DNA of 64,000 nt from a bacterium (GCA_030426085.1 JAUHYW010000035.1:26993-90992); one strand, 5' to 3'. Positions 46,276-59,659 are shown, numbered from the stretch's first letter. The notes: generated from the letters alone by a model not told the origin. Program-made: numbers and translations.

Positions 46276-47436
46276 ATGACCCCCATCGACCCCGCCGCCC
46301 TGCGCCAGCACTACCGCCGGTTCGTGCGCGACGGCCGCATCCTCCTGACCGGGCACAGCCACCAGGCGTGGCCCGATGTGGCCGCCGAGGGCGTGATGCG
46401 GGCGTTCGAAGACGCCGCGGCCCACGTCGACGACAAGTGGAGCCGGGCCGCGGCGCAGGCCGATATCGTGCGGGGGGCGGTGGCCCGGAGCCTCGGGCCC
46501 CGGGCGAAGGCCGATCAGATCGCGCTGGGCCAGAACACCCACGAGCTGGTGACCCGCTTCCTCAGCGCCTTGGACTGGCGCCGGGGCCGGCACCTCGTCA
46601 GCACCGCCGGCGAGTTCCACAGCATGCGCCGGCAGCTCCTGCGGCTTGCCGAGGCTGGAGTCGAGATCGAGTGGGTGCCGGTCGAGCCGCTGGCCACCCT
46701 CGCCGGCCGCATGGCGCGGGCGGTGCGCCCCGACACCGTCGGCCTGCTGGCCTCGACGGTCCTCTTCCGCACCTCGGCGATCGTGCCCGGGCTCGCCGAG
46801 GCGGTCGCGGCCGCCCAGCGGGTCGGCGCGGCGGTCCTGCTCGACGCCTACCACGCCTACAACGCCGTGCCCCAGCCGCTCGAGGCGCTGGGCCCCGACC
46901 CGATCTTCGTCTGCGGCGGGGGCTACAAATACGCCCAGTGGGGCGAGGGCAACTGCTGGCTGCGGGTGCCGCCCGACAGCGCGCACCGCCCGATCTACAC
47001 CGGCTGGTTCAGCGACTTCGCCGGCCTCGCGGGCAAGCAGGCGGCCCGCATCGGCTACGGCGAGACCGGGGCCGACCGCTTCGCCGGCAGCACCTACGAT
47101 CCGACGAGCCACTATCGGGCGGCGGCGGTCATCGGGTTCTTCGAACGCGAGGGCCTGACCCCCGAGCGGCTGCGGGCCCTCTCGATCCACCAGACGGGCC
47201 GGCTGGTGGCGGCCCTCGACGGCCTCGAACTGGCCAGCCCCCGAGACCCCGCGGCCCGGGGCGCCTTCATCGCGCTGCGCCACCCCCGGGCGGGGGCGCT
47301 GGTGGGCGCGCTGCGATCGAAGGGCATCTTCGCCGACGCCCGGGGCGACCTGCTGCGGCTGGGCCCGGCCCCCTATATCAGCGACGACCAGCTCGACGCG
47401 GCGGCGGCGGCGCTGGGGGCGATCACCCGGGCCTGA
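46276..47436 (+). CDS. PLP-dependent enzyme, kynureninase-like (aminotransferase class V)
   Basis: 386 residues. GGAGAG precedes the ATG. Fold-type I features: LGQNTHELVTRFLSALDW in the phosphate-binding region, LLDAYHAYNAVP with the Asp and His that contact the cofactor, and GGGYKYAQWGEG with Lys218 as the likely Schiff-base lysine. The N-terminal LTGHSHQAWPDV and the DxYHA arrangement resemble kynureninase, which splits kynurenine into anthranilate and alanine. No tryptophan-catabolism genes are nearby, so the substrate is uncertain; a cysteine-desulfurase-like relative is also possible. Confidence 0.8.
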   Translation: MTPIDPAALRQHYRRFVRDGRILLTGHSHQAWPDVAAEGVMRAFEDAAAHVDDKWSRAAAQADIVRGAVARSLGPRAKADQIALGQNTHELVTRFLSALDWRRGRHLVSTAGEFHSMRRQLLRLAEAGVEIEWVPVEPLATLAGRMARAVRPDTVGLLASTVLFRTSAIVPGLAEAVAAAQRVGAAVLLDAYHAYNAVPQPLEALGPDPIFVCGGGYKYAQWGEGNCWLRVPPDSAHRPIYTGWFSDFAGLAGKQAARIGYGETGADRFAGSTYDPTSHYRAAAVIGFFEREGLTPERLRALSIHQTGRLVAALDGLELASPRDPAARGAFIALRHPRAGALVGALRSKGIFADARGDLLRLGPAPYISDDQLDAAAAALGAITRA

Positions 47437-47536
47437 AGTCGGCCGCAGACGCGTCCCACTGGGGGCATGCCCACCTTGCGCGCGGGGGGCCCCGACACCG
47501 AGAATGGCGAAGCACCACCGCCGGGGGGCTACCTGG

Positions 47537-48802
47537 ATGCGACTCGACGACGCCCGTCTGCTCGACTGCCTCGACCTGCTGCTGGGCGCCGCATGGTCCG
47601 ACGGGGATCTCGCCGTCGCCGAGCGGCGGGCGCTCGAGCGGCTCTCGGCGGCGTTGACCTCGGGCGACACCCTCACCGCCGAGACCCGGCGCTACTTCGA
47701 CGGGTTCGACCCCGGCCGCTTCGAGCCGGCCATCACCTGCGCCCGGCTGGGTCTCGGCCCCGGTGACGACCCCCTGCGCACCCGGCGGCGGCGGGCCTTT
47801 TTGACGCTCATCGGGCGGGTGGTCGACGCCGACGGCGTGCTCGGCACCGAAGAAGAAGCCTACGTCAGCCGGCTCACCGAGCAGCTCGGGGCCACCGCCG
47901 CCGACTTCGACGGCCTGCTCGACGACCTGGGCGAGGTGGCCGGCCTGCTCGGCGCGCCCGCCAGTCGGGACGCGCACGCCGGGCGCATCCTGGGCAAGCG
48001 CTACGAGGTGGCCCGCAGCCGGGGCGGCGGGCTCGACGGGCGCTACGTGGCCTACGACCGCCCGCTCGGCGCCCGGCGGGTCGAGATCCGTCGGCTGAAC
48101 AACCACGTCGCCTCGGCCGACGCGCCCCGCCTGCTCCGCGAGGCGGTGGCCGTCGCCGCCACCGGCAGCCCCCACGTCGTGGCGGTCTACGATGTCGGCG
48201 GGCTCGGCGAGGGCACCCCGTTCCTGGTCACCGAGCCGCTGCGGGGCGAGACCCTGCGGACCCGGCTCGAGCGCAAGGGCCGCCTCGACCCGCGCGACGC
48301 GCTGCGCTTCGGCGACCGCATGCTCGCCGGCCTCGAAGCGGCCCACGGCGCGGGCATCGTGCACCGGGCGCTCAGCGCGGACGACGTCTTCCTGGTGACC
48401 ACCCTCGGGGTCGAGGACCACGTCAAGCTCACCGGCTTCGGCACCACCCGCCTGCACCACCGCGAGGCCGGCGCCGGGCGCCCGGTCCTGGGCATGGGCA
48501 GCCCGGTGGCCCCCGAGCGCATCGGCGGCGCCGCGGTGGACGAGCGGGCCGACCTGTTCTCGGCGGCCGCCTTGATCTACGAGATGCTCGCCGGCCACCC
48601 GCCCTACGGCGACCTGCCGCCCAGCCGCCTCGCGGTGCGCCGCAGCAAGGCGCTCGAGCCGACCGCGCTGGCCGAGCAGAACCCCCGCTTCGAAGCCCTC
48701 GACGCGGTGCTGGCCCCCAACCTGTCGGTCGACCCCGACGAGCGCATGGACGACGCCAGCGAGCTGCGGGCGCTGCTCGACGAGGCCGCCGAGGCGCTCT
48801 GA
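47537..48802 (+). CDS. TerB-like domain fused to a pseudokinase
   Basis: 421 residues from ATG 47537 (ATG 47504 is an in-frame alternative). Residues about 1-135 are helical and TerB-like: LLLGAAWSDGDLAVAERRAL and VVDADGVLGTEEEAYVSRL, the two Asp-bearing segments of the tellurite-resistance TerB fold. Residues about 150-405 have the Ser/Thr kinase fold, but all catalytic signatures are lost: VAIK has become VEIR (48080-48091), HRDLKPxN is HRALSADD (from 48362), and DFG is TGFG (from 48431). It therefore probably acts as a scaffold or sensor rather than an enzyme. Soluble; no membrane segment. Confidence 0.82.
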   Translation: MRLDDARLLDCLDLLLGAAWSDGDLAVAERRALERLSAALTSGDTLTAETRRYFDGFDPGRFEPAITCARLGLGPGDDPLRTRRRRAFLTLIGRVVDADGVLGTEEEAYVSRLTEQLGATAADFDGLLDDLGEVAGLLGAPASRDAHAGRILGKRYEVARSRGGGLDGRYVAYDRPLGARRVEIRRLNNHVASADAPRLLREAVAVAATGSPHVVAVYDVGGLGEGTPFLVTEPLRGETLRTRLERKGRLDPRDALRFGDRMLAGLEAAHGAGIVHRALSADDVFLVTTLGVEDHVKLTGFGTTRLHHREAGAGRPVLGMGSPVAPERIGGAAVDERADLFSAAALIYEMLAGHPPYGDLPPSRLAVRRSKALEPTALAEQNPRFEALDAVLAPNLSVDPDERMDDASELRALLDEAAEAL

Positions 48803-48812
48803 GCCGGGCACT

Positions 48813-49616
48813 TCAGGCGGTGACCCCGCCCAGATCGGCCGGGTGGAAGCCGGGCCGGTACCACGCCAGCCACGTCGGGATCAGGCGCCGCAGGGTGCCC
48901 GGCTCGACGAAGAGGAACCGCACCAGCCGCCGCCACTCGCCGACGTCGCCCGCGATGCCGTCATGCCCCATCAGCCGCACCTGATGCTCGACGACCTTGG
49001 CCCAGAAGATGAGCGTCGTGGCCAGCATCACGAGGTTGCGCTCGGCGGGGGTGCCGCCCGCCGCCCGGTAGACCTCGAAGGCGACCTCCCGGTGTTCGAA
49101 CTCCTCCAGCGCGTGCCACCGCCACAGCCCGGCCATCGTCGGGTGGGCCCCGTCGAGCAGCCGGGGGTCGGTCAGCACGCCGTGGGCCAGCGAGGCGGTG
49201 AAGTGCTCCAGGGCGCAGGTCGCGGCGAGCTGCCACCGCCTGGGCACCCGCCGCTGCACCCTGTCCAGCAGCCGGGCCACGCGGCCCTCCATCGCGTCGG
49301 CCGGGATGCCCTGGCCGGCGAGCAGCCGGTTGTAGCGCCGATGCTCGCGCCCGTGGAACGCCTCCTGCCCGTAGAACCGGCGCACCGCGTCGCTGAGGGC
49401 GGGGTCGTCCAGCTCGCGGGCGAACGCCTTGACGCTGCGGATGAAGAACGCCTCGCCCTGGGGGAAGAACAGGCTGAGGTTGTCGAAGAACCGGCTGACC
49501 GCCGGCCCGGCGGGGTGCCAGTGGCGGGGCACGTCGGAGAGGTCGAAGCGCCGGTCGCGCACGGGGAAGGGCACGGTGTTCGGGGCGCGGGTGCGCCTGC
49601 GGGCCGAGGTCGGCAT
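48813..49616 (-). CDS. Di-iron metal-dependent hydrolase-like protein (PF10118 type)
   Basis: 267 residues from ATG 49616, set by GGAGGAGG before it. The pattern of Glu and His pairs in long helices fits the predicted metal-dependent hydrolase family: FYGQEAFHGREHRRYN (ExxFHxxEH), ALEHFTASL, and HALEEFEHREVAFEVY (ExxEHxxxA). These would build a ferritin-like di-iron centre. The N-terminal DVPRHWHPAGPAVSRFFDNLSLFFPQGEAFF block is also characteristic. The biochemical reaction is not established for the family. It converges with the pseudokinase gene. Confidence 0.85.
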   Translation of the reverse strand: MPTSARRRTRAPNTVPFPVRDRRFDLSDVPRHWHPAGPAVSRFFDNLSLFFPQGEAFFIRSVKAFARELDDPALSDAVRRFYGQEAFHGREHRRYNRLLAGQGIPADAMEGRVARLLDRVQRRVPRRWQLAATCALEHFTASLAHGVLTDPRLLDGAHPTMAGLWRWHALEEFEHREVAFEVYRAAGGTPAERNLVMLATTLIFWAKVVEHQVRLMGHDGIAGDVGEWRRLVRFLFVEPGTLRRLIPTWLAWYRPGFHPADLGGVTA

Positions 49617-49681
49617 GGGGCCTCCTCCGGGTCGGCTGCCTCCACGATACCCCATGCGGGGGGCTCGATGGCGACGCGCGC

Positions 49682-52600
49682 TCAGTGCTCGAAGGTGTAG
49701 ACCGCGCCGTTGTTGAAGCCATGGTCGTTGGGTCGCTCGACCGTGCTCGATGAATCGCCGTCTTCGTCGGGCGCGCCCGCCGCCAGCCCGGCGGCGCCGA
49801 CGGCGACCGCCGCGCCGAAGTGGTCCAGCGTGTCCGGGGCGTCGGCCTTGAGGTACCGCCGCAGCGTCCAGCCCGCCTCGTCGTGCACGAAGACGTAGGC
49901 CGCCCCGGTTCGATCGCCGGCGTCGTCCGGCGCCTCGAGCGTGCTCGCCGCCGAGCCGTCCTCGTCCGGGCTGCCGACGATCACGGTGTCTTCGAACACG
50001 TCGACCGAGTCGCCGAAGTGGTCGTCGGGCCCGGGTTCGTCCACCTTGAGATAGGCCATCTGCTCCCAGGCGCCGTCGTCGCCCCGGGCGAAGGCGTAGA
50101 CCGCCCCCGCGCGGCTGGCCCGGTTGTCGGGTTGCTCGGCGGTGCTCAGCGGCCCGCCGTCCTCCTCGGGCGCCCCGACGACCAGCCAGGTGCCGTGCAT
50201 CGCCAGGCTCGCGCCGAAGTGATCGTAGGACTCGGCGTTGCTCGCCTTGAGGTAGGCCTCGGCGGCGAACGCGCCGTCCGGCCCCCGGCGGTACACGTAG
50301 ACCCCGCCCGCGTCGCCAGCGTAGCCCGCGCTGCCCTCCAGGGTCGAGCCGGCGCGCAGGTCGTCGTCCGGCGCGGCCACCGCCACCGCCCCGTCGTATA
50401 CCGCCACCGCCGAGCCGAAGCGATCGGACCCGCTGGCGAAGCGCGCCTTGAGATAGGCGGTCTGGACCCACACGCCGTCGGCGTCCCGTTCGAAGACGTA
50501 GGCCGCCCCCGCGTTGGACCTGGCCTCATCGGGTGCCTCCACGGTGCTGCCCGAGCCGCCGTCTTCAGCCGGCGCGCCGACGACCACCACCCCGTCGTGC
50601 ACCGCCACCGCCGAGCCGAAGGCGTCGTACGACTGCGCGTTCGACGCCTTGAGGTAGGCCACCTGCGACCAGCCGCCGCCGGGCTGACGCTCGAAGACAT
50701 ACGCCGCGCCGGCCGAGCTGGCCCGGCTGTCGGGGGCCTCCAGCGTGCTCTCCGCGCTGCCGTTCTCGTTCGGGGCGCCGGCGACGAGCAGGTCGCCGTC
50801 CATGGCCACCGCCCAGCCGAAGTAGGCGCCCCGCGCGGCGTTGAACGCCTTGAGGTAGGACCCCAGCACCCAGCCGCCATCGGGCGCGCGATCGTAGACG
50901 AAGACCGCCCCCGCTGCGTTGGCCAGCGTGTTCGGCTCGGCGAGCGTGCTGTCGGCGTTCCCATCGTCCGAGGCGCCCACCGCGAGGCTGTCCCCCGAGA
51001 TCGCCAGCGCCCGGCCGAACGCGGCGCCGACGAACGGCTGCTTCAGGTAGGCCCCGTGCAGAAGCGGGCAGTAGCCGGCCGTCGGGCCGCTGCCGCAGTA
51101 GGTGTCGGGGGGGCAGGGCAGGCCCGGCGCACACACCGCCCGGCAGGACCCGTGCACGCAGACGTCGCGCGCCGGATCGGCCGCCCCGCACACCGCGCCG
51201 CACGCGCCGCAGTGGCTCAGCTCGGCGCGGGTGTCGTAGCCCTCGTCCACCAGCCCGTCGCAGTCGCCGTCGAACCCGTCGCAGGTCTCGGCCCCGGGCT
51301 CGCCGCCGCCGGCGCAGATCGCGCCGTCGAACGGCGCCGACAGGTCGAAGACGTGCACCACCCCCCGCTCGCCGGCGCTCTCGCCCTCCTGGGGGACCGG
51401 CGCGTTCGGCGCCCCGACCGCGAGCGTCGAGCCGGCCACCGCCAGCCCGCTGCCGAACTCTTCGCCGGAGAAGGGCACCGGGGCCTTGATGTAGCGGGTC
51501 TGCGCCCAGCCCTCCGGCCGCCGCTCGAACGCGTAGACCGCCCCGGCGTCTTCGGTGCTGTCGTCGGGCCACCCGTTCGCGACCCGCGGCCCGCCGTCCT
51601 CGAAGCGCGCGCCGACGAAGATCCGGGACGGGGTGGCGGCCACCGCGACGCCGAAGCCGTCGCGGACGCCCGGATCGTCCGGCGTGATGACCGCGTCGAG
51701 CCCCCACCCGCCGTCCGGGTCACGGGCGTAGACCCGGGCGGCGCCCGAGCCGGGCAGCGGCGTATCGGCGTCGGGGTCGCCGATGACCAGGACATCCCCG
51801 GCGATCGCCAGCGGCGCGTCGAGCGTGGCCGCCTCGACCGGCGGCCGCTCGAGCTGCGCCGCCTCGACCCAGCGGCCGTTCGGATCCTGCTCGAACACCC
51901 AGACCGTCTCGGCGCCGCCCACCGCCAGCCGACCCGGCGCGGCCGACAGCGTCTGACCGAAGGCGCTGCGGCGGACCGGCGCGTCGGCCCGGATCAGATC
52001 CACCGCGCGCCACCCGCCGTCCGCCTGCCGCCGGAAGACATACACCACCCCCAGCCGATCGTCACCGTTCACCCGCGCGTCGAGCGTGCTGTCCGGGGCG
52101 CCGTCGTGGCCCGGTGCCCCGACGAAGAGCGTGTCGCCCACCACCGCCAGCGCGTCGCCGAACTGGTCGTTGGGATCGGCCTCGGGCGCCTTGAGGTACT
52201 GAACCTGGGACCATGAGCCGTCGGGCCCGACGGCGAAGACATGCACCGCGCCGGCGCCGGGCGCGTCGTCGTTGATCGCGTCGAGCGTGCTGCTCGCGTC
52301 GCCGGCCTCACCGGTCGCGCCCGCCAGGACGAGGTCGTCGGTGGCGGCGACGTTGGCCCCGACCCGGTCGTTGCGCCCGGCCCCCCGCGGCGCCAGCCGG
52401 GTCGAGCGGCTCCAGCCGTCACGCCGCTCGAAGACCCACACCCCGCCCCCGGTGGGGGCGCCGTCCACGCCCTCGATGCGCTCGTCGCCGACCACCAGCA
52501 GCCCATCGCTCAGGCCCAGCTCATAGCCGAAGGAGCGGAGCCGGTAGGGCGCCGGGGCGGGCACCGCGAGGTGGGGGGTCATCACGACGCACCGGCCGCC

Positions 52601-54553
52601 GACGACGTCACAGAGCTGTTCGTGCAGGCAGTCGCCGTCGCCGGCGCACGCCCGGCGGCAGCGACCCCCGTCGCAGGCGTCGGTGCCGAAGGCCACCTCG
52701 GGGCAGGCCCGACCGCAGGCGCCGCAGTGCGCCGGATCGACGTCGAGGTCGATCCCCTCGTCGACCCCGCCGTCACAGTCGTTGTCCAGGCCGTCGCAGA
52801 CGTCCTCGACCGGCGCGATCACCGGCGCGTCGCACACCAGAGCGCCGTCCGCGCCGCACACCTGCGCGCCCTCGGCCCGGCAGGCCCCGTCGCCGACCGC
52901 GCAGGGCGCGCCGAGCGCGAAGGCGAAGACCTCGTCGACCAGGGTGTCGCAGTCGTTGTCCAGATCGTCGCAGCGCTCGGGCTCGGGCAGGCCCGGCTCG
53001 GCGTCGCAGCGCGGCCGCCCGTCGGGGCCGCACGCCCGGACCCCCTCGGCCGCGCAGGCGCCGAAGCCCGCGGTGCACGGCGCCCCGAGATCCAGCCCCT
53101 CGTCGACCGCGCCGTCGCAGTCGCCGTCGATCCCGTCGCACAGCTCTTCGCCCGGCGGCAGCGCGCGCGCGTCGCACGAGACGCCGCCGTCGGCGGCGCA
53201 GATGAAGACCCCCTCCGACCGGCAGGCACCCACCCCGCGGCTGCACGACAGCCCTCGACCCAGGCCCTCGTCGACCGCGCCGTCGCAGTCGCCGTCGATC
53301 CCGTCGCACAGCTCGACCCCCGGCGCGCCGGCCCGCGCATCGCACGCCGCCCCGCCGCCGTCGGCGCAGACCCGCCGCCCCGTCCGTCGGCAGGCGCCGA
53401 CGCCGCTGTCACAGGAGGCGCCGAGGTCGAAGCCTTCGTCCGTGACCCCATCGCAGTCATCGTCGATGCCATCGCAGATCTCCGCCCCGGGCTCACCCGG
53501 CGCGGCGTCGCACCGGGCGGCGCCACCGCCACAGACGACGACCCCCGCCGCGTGGCACGCCCCGACGCCGACGGCGCAGGGCGCGCCGAGGTCGAAGCCC
53601 TCGTCGGTGGCGCCATCGCAGTCATCGTCGATGCCATCGCAGATCTCCGCGCCGGGCTCACCCGGCGCGGCGTCGCACCGGGCGGCGCCATCGCCGCATA
53701 TGACGACCCCCGCCGCGTGGCACGCGCCGACGCCGACGGCGCAAGGCGCGCCGAGGTCGAAGCCCTCGTCGGTGGCGCCATCGCAGTCATCGTCGGTGCC
53801 ATCGCAGGTCTCCGCTGCGGGGGCACCCGGCGCGGCGCCGCACCGGGCGGCGCCGTCGCCACAGACGAGCACCCCCGCCGCGTGGCACGCCCCGACGCCG
53901 ACCTCGCAGGGCGCGCCGAGGTCGAAGCCCTCGTCGGTGGCGCCATCGCAGTCATCGTCGGTGCCATCGCAGGTCTCCACCCCGGGCTCACCCGGCGCGG
54001 CGTCGCATCGGGCGGCGCCATCGCCGCAGACGATCACGCCCGCCGCGTGGCACGCCCCGACGCCGACCTCGCAGGGCGCGCCGAGGTCGAAGCCCTCGTC
54101 GGTGATGCCATCGCAGTCGTCATCGACGCCGTTGCACGCCTCCGGGCCGGGCGCGCCGGGTGACGCGTCGCAGATCACCGATCCGCCAGCGCCGCACACG
54201 CGCACGCCGCGCCCGGCGCACGCCCCGGTGAACGCCGCGCAGGGCTCGCCCAGGCCCAGCCCCTCGTCGGGCCGGCCGTCGCAGTCGTCATCCTGTCCGT
54301 TGCAGGTCTCGGCGGCGCCGGGGCGGACCCCCGGCGCCCGGTCGTCGCAGTCTCCGCCGCCGCACTTCATCGCGCGGACGCCGTCCCCGTCGGCGTCGCA
54401 GGTCCCGCCCGTCGACTCGATCGCTTCGCCGAGCGCCTCGGGGTCGATCGCGCCGGGCTCGCAGCCGCTCGACACCGCGAGGCCGAAGACGCCCCAGACG
54501 AGCCACCCGGACCACGCGCGTATCGCGGGCCCTCCGACGTGCAGGCCGTTCAT
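49682..54553 (-). CDS. Giant lipoprotein with 11 MopE-type repeats and 14 FG-GAP-like repeats
   Basis: 1623 residues from ATG 54553 (GGGGGG five bases upstream; a GTG two codons earlier is less well placed). The signal ends in lipobox AVSSGC. Ten MopE-type modules of about 50 residues follow (ETCDGTDDDCDGATDEGFDL type), then a small Cys-rich insert. Next come seven beta repeats of about 60-75 residues with the FG-GAP pattern (FGDALAVVGDTLFVGAPGHDG, GAVHVFAVGPDGSW), one more MopE module, another Cys cluster, and seven further FG-GAP repeats (FGSAVAVHDGVVVVGAPAEDGGS, YVFERDADGVW, YLKA). Two seven-bladed propellers are therefore likely. Expected on the cell surface, metal-binding; adhesion is plausible but unproven. 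Confidence 0.92.
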   Translation of the reverse strand: MNGLHVGGPAIRAWSGWLVWGVFGLAVSSGCEPGAIDPEALGEAIESTGGTCDADGDGVRAMKCGGGDCDDRAPGVRPGAAETCNGQDDDCDGRPDEGLGLGEPCAAFTGACAGRGVRVCGAGGSVICDASPGAPGPEACNGVDDDCDGITDEGFDLGAPCEVGVGACHAAGVIVCGDGAARCDAAPGEPGVETCDGTDDDCDGATDEGFDLGAPCEVGVGACHAAGVLVCGDGAARCGAAPGAPAAETCDGTDDDCDGATDEGFDLGAPCAVGVGACHAAGVVICGDGAARCDAAPGEPGAEICDGIDDDCDGATDEGFDLGAPCAVGVGACHAAGVVVCGGGAARCDAAPGEPGAEICDGIDDDCDGVTDEGFDLGASCDSGVGACRRTGRRVCADGGGAACDARAGAPGVELCDGIDGDCDGAVDEGLGRGLSCSRGVGACRSEGVFICAADGGVSCDARALPPGEELCDGIDGDCDGAVDEGLDLGAPCTAGFGACAAEGVRACGPDGRPRCDAEPGLPEPERCDDLDNDCDTLVDEVFAFALGAPCAVGDGACRAEGAQVCGADGALVCDAPVIAPVEDVCDGLDNDCDGGVDEGIDLDVDPAHCGACGRACPEVAFGTDACDGGRCRRACAGDGDCLHEQLCDVVGGRCVVMTPHLAVPAPAPYRLRSFGYELGLSDGLLVVGDERIEGVDGAPTGGGVWVFERRDGWSRSTRLAPRGAGRNDRVGANVAATDDLVLAGATGEAGDASSTLDAINDDAPGAGAVHVFAVGPDGSWSQVQYLKAPEADPNDQFGDALAVVGDTLFVGAPGHDGAPDSTLDARVNGDDRLGVVYVFRRQADGGWRAVDLIRADAPVRRSAFGQTLSAAPGRLAVGGAETVWVFEQDPNGRWVEAAQLERPPVEAATLDAPLAIAGDVLVIGDPDADTPLPGSGAARVYARDPDGGWGLDAVITPDDPGVRDGFGVAVAATPSRIFVGARFEDGGPRVANGWPDDSTEDAGAVYAFERRPEGWAQTRYIKAPVPFSGEEFGSGLAVAGSTLAVGAPNAPVPQEGESAGERGVVHVFDLSAPFDGAICAGGGEPGAETCDGFDGDCDGLVDEGYDTRAELSHCGACGAVCGAADPARDVCVHGSCRAVCAPGLPCPPDTYCGSGPTAGYCPLLHGAYLKQPFVGAAFGRALAISGDSLAVGASDDGNADSTLAEPNTLANAAGAVFVYDRAPDGGWVLGSYLKAFNAARGAYFGWAVAMDGDLLVAGAPNENGSAESTLEAPDSRASSAGAAYVFERQPGGGWSQVAYLKASNAQSYDAFGSAVAVHDGVVVVGAPAEDGGSGSTVEAPDEARSNAGAAYVFERDADGVWVQTAYLKARFASGSDRFGSAVAVYDGAVAVAAPDDDLRAGSTLEGSAGYAGDAGGVYVYRRGPDGAFAAEAYLKASNAESYDHFGASLAMHGTWLVVGAPEEDGGPLSTAEQPDNRASRAGAVYAFARGDDGAWEQMAYLKVDEPGPDDHFGDSVDVFEDTVIVGSPDEDGSAASTLEAPDDAGDRTGAAYVFVHDEAGWTLRRYLKADAPDTLDHFGAAVAVGAAGLAAGAPDEDGDSSSTVERPNDHGFNNGAVYTFEH

Positions 54554-54710
54554 GCGCACCCCCCATGTCGTGGAAGCCCGAACCCGAGCGCTCCATCCTG
54601 TCCTGGGATGGTTCTAACACACCTACCGGCCGCGTCGGTGCGCGGCGTACCTTCGCGACCCACCGCTGCCACGCGGCGCCACCGGTCGCTCGAGGGATCC
54701 CGCGCCGGGC

Positions 54711-55937
<1,227 letters not shown>

Positions 55938-55988
55938 GCGGTCGGGTCCTTGTCGTGAGGTCGAGGTCGTCCGGGGTTTCCGGAATGT

Positions 55989-57814
55989 CTATCCGATCAC
56001 CCCGTGGTCCACAAGCCGGGCGAGGATCCGGGTGGCCTCGATCTCGGGCATGCCCGAGATGTCGACGATCTCTTCGAAGCTCGTGCGGCCGTCGACCTGG
56101 CTGAGGATGAAGCCCTCCCGGTGGTCGAGGCTCTGCCAGACGATCTCCTGCTGGCGCAGCTTGACCCGGGGGATGCGGCCGAGGCTGCCGAGGCGGGCCC
56201 GGTACATCGCGAGCAGGCGGTCGGTGTTGGCCTCGAGGTAGCGCCGGGCCTCGGTGTGCTGGGGGTTGGCCGCGAGCACCTGCTCGACGAGCGCGATGGC
56301 CCCCGAGAAGTCGTCGGCCTGCTGCCGGCGGCGGGCGTCGACCATGAGCGCGTCGAGGTCGGTGCCCGGGGGCGGAGCGCTGATGAGCCGCCGGGGGCGG
56401 GTCGCCGGGCGCTCGACGGCCTCGATCTCGGCGATGCCCGCCGTCAGCAGGGCCCGCAGGTCGTCGTCGAGGTCGGTGTCCGGCTCGGGCTCGGGGGCCG
56501 CGCGCTCGGCCTCGCTCGCCCGCAGCCGCTCGATGCTGTCGGCCGCCTGCCGCCGCTCGGCGCTGTCCGTCGGATCCTCACTGCGGGCCTGCGCCTTGGG
56601 CACACCCCGGGGCGGATCCGGGTGCTCGGCGAGGGCCTCGGGCGGCAGCGGCGGCGGCATCGAGCTGGGCCGGGGCGCCGGCTCGGGGGTCGCCTCGGGC
56701 GGCATGCGGACGGGCGTCGGCGGGGTCGTGCGGGCCGCCCGCTGCACCCCGGTCTCGGCCCGGACGCGGGGATCCACCGCCGCGAGGGGCCCGGTCGTCC
56801 GCTGGAGCGGGTGCTCCCGGCGGTTGCCCATGTCGCCCTGCATGCTCGGTCTGCGCCGCCGCTCGACCGGCGTGCCCCGGGCGTCGAGCGGGGGCTGGGC
56901 CGGCCGGGCGTCGGGCGTGGACCCGCCGTTGGGGCTCCCGCGGGGGTGATCGAAGGGCAGCTCGAAGCTGTCGGCCGGCGGGCTCGACTCGGCGCCCTGC
57001 TCCCAGGCTCGGAAGTCCTCGTCGAGCATGCTGTCGATGCTGTCCTCGCTCATGTCGGCGAGGTCGCGGCGCTTGGGGGCCGCCGGGTCGCGCTGGCGCT
57101 GGCCGGCGGGCGGCCCCGACTCGACCCGGGGCACCGGATCCATCGACTCGGCGAGCGGATCGTCGAGCTGGGGGCCGTCGATCAGATCGACGTCCATCTC
57201 GCTCTCGCCGGGGGCGTACTCCACCGCGAAGCGCTCGGTGGGCAGGGTGAACGGATCGGCGTCGGGCATCATCTCGAGGCTGCCGTCGGCCAGCAGGCCC
57301 CCGCCGGTGCTGAGCGAGGAGCCGAAGGCCGGGCTGCGCAGCGAGCGGCCCCACGCCTCGGCCTCGGCCCCGGGGTCGCTGCTCAGGCTGCTCGGGTCGA
57401 GGTCGGCGAAGAACGCCTCGTCCACCTCGGCGACCTCCGACGGCGGCGGCGGCTCGACCGGCTCCGAGGCGTCGTCGAGCAGCTCGCTCCAGTCGAGCTC
57501 CTCGATGCTCTCGTCGAGCATGGCGTTGATCGAGTCGTCGATCGCCGCCGCGATGTCGTCGTCGTCCCCGTCGAAGGTGCCCGGCGCGCCGCCCGGCTGC
57601 TCCCGGTGGTGCTCGAGGAAGGTGTCGATGCCGATCTGGAAGTTGTCTTCGATGAAGCGCAGATACTCGGCGGCGATCTCGTTGTCGGGATCGATCGCGA
57701 GCACCTGACGCCAGCACGAGATGGCCTCGTAGAGCTTGCCTTCCTCGTACAGACCAGCGCCCTTCTCGAGCAGCTCCTGCGCGCGCTGGCCGTCATCGGA
57801 GCCGGATATCGCCA

Positions 57815-57815
<1 letters not shown>
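55989..57815 (-). CDS. TPR protein with disordered middle and C-terminal module shared with the J-protein
   Basis: 608 residues; ATG 57815 overlaps the Hsp70 stop by one base (TGATG). A TPR-like pair opens the protein (ELLEKGAGLYEEGKLYEAISCWRQVLAIDPDN), then about 400 residues of acidic/Pro/Arg-rich low complexity. A second TPR-like unit (DFSGAIALVEQVLAANPQHTEARRYLE) precedes a C-terminal domain REGFILSQVDGRTSFEEIVD ... EATRILARLVDHGVIG. That last module resembles residues about 33-75 of the J-protein in the same operon. It may therefore be a client- or partner-binding part of the same machine. Soluble. Confidence 0.82.
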
Positions 57816-59632
<1,817 letters not shown>

Positions 59633-59659
59633 GCGGCGGCCTCCCTCTACTTGTCTGCT

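Noticed and set aside
48813..50471. An upstream extension of the PF10118-type gene to 552 codons
   Set aside because: The extra part lies opposite the FG-GAP lipoprotein gene in a shadow frame; ATG 49616 with GGAGGAGG is the natural start.
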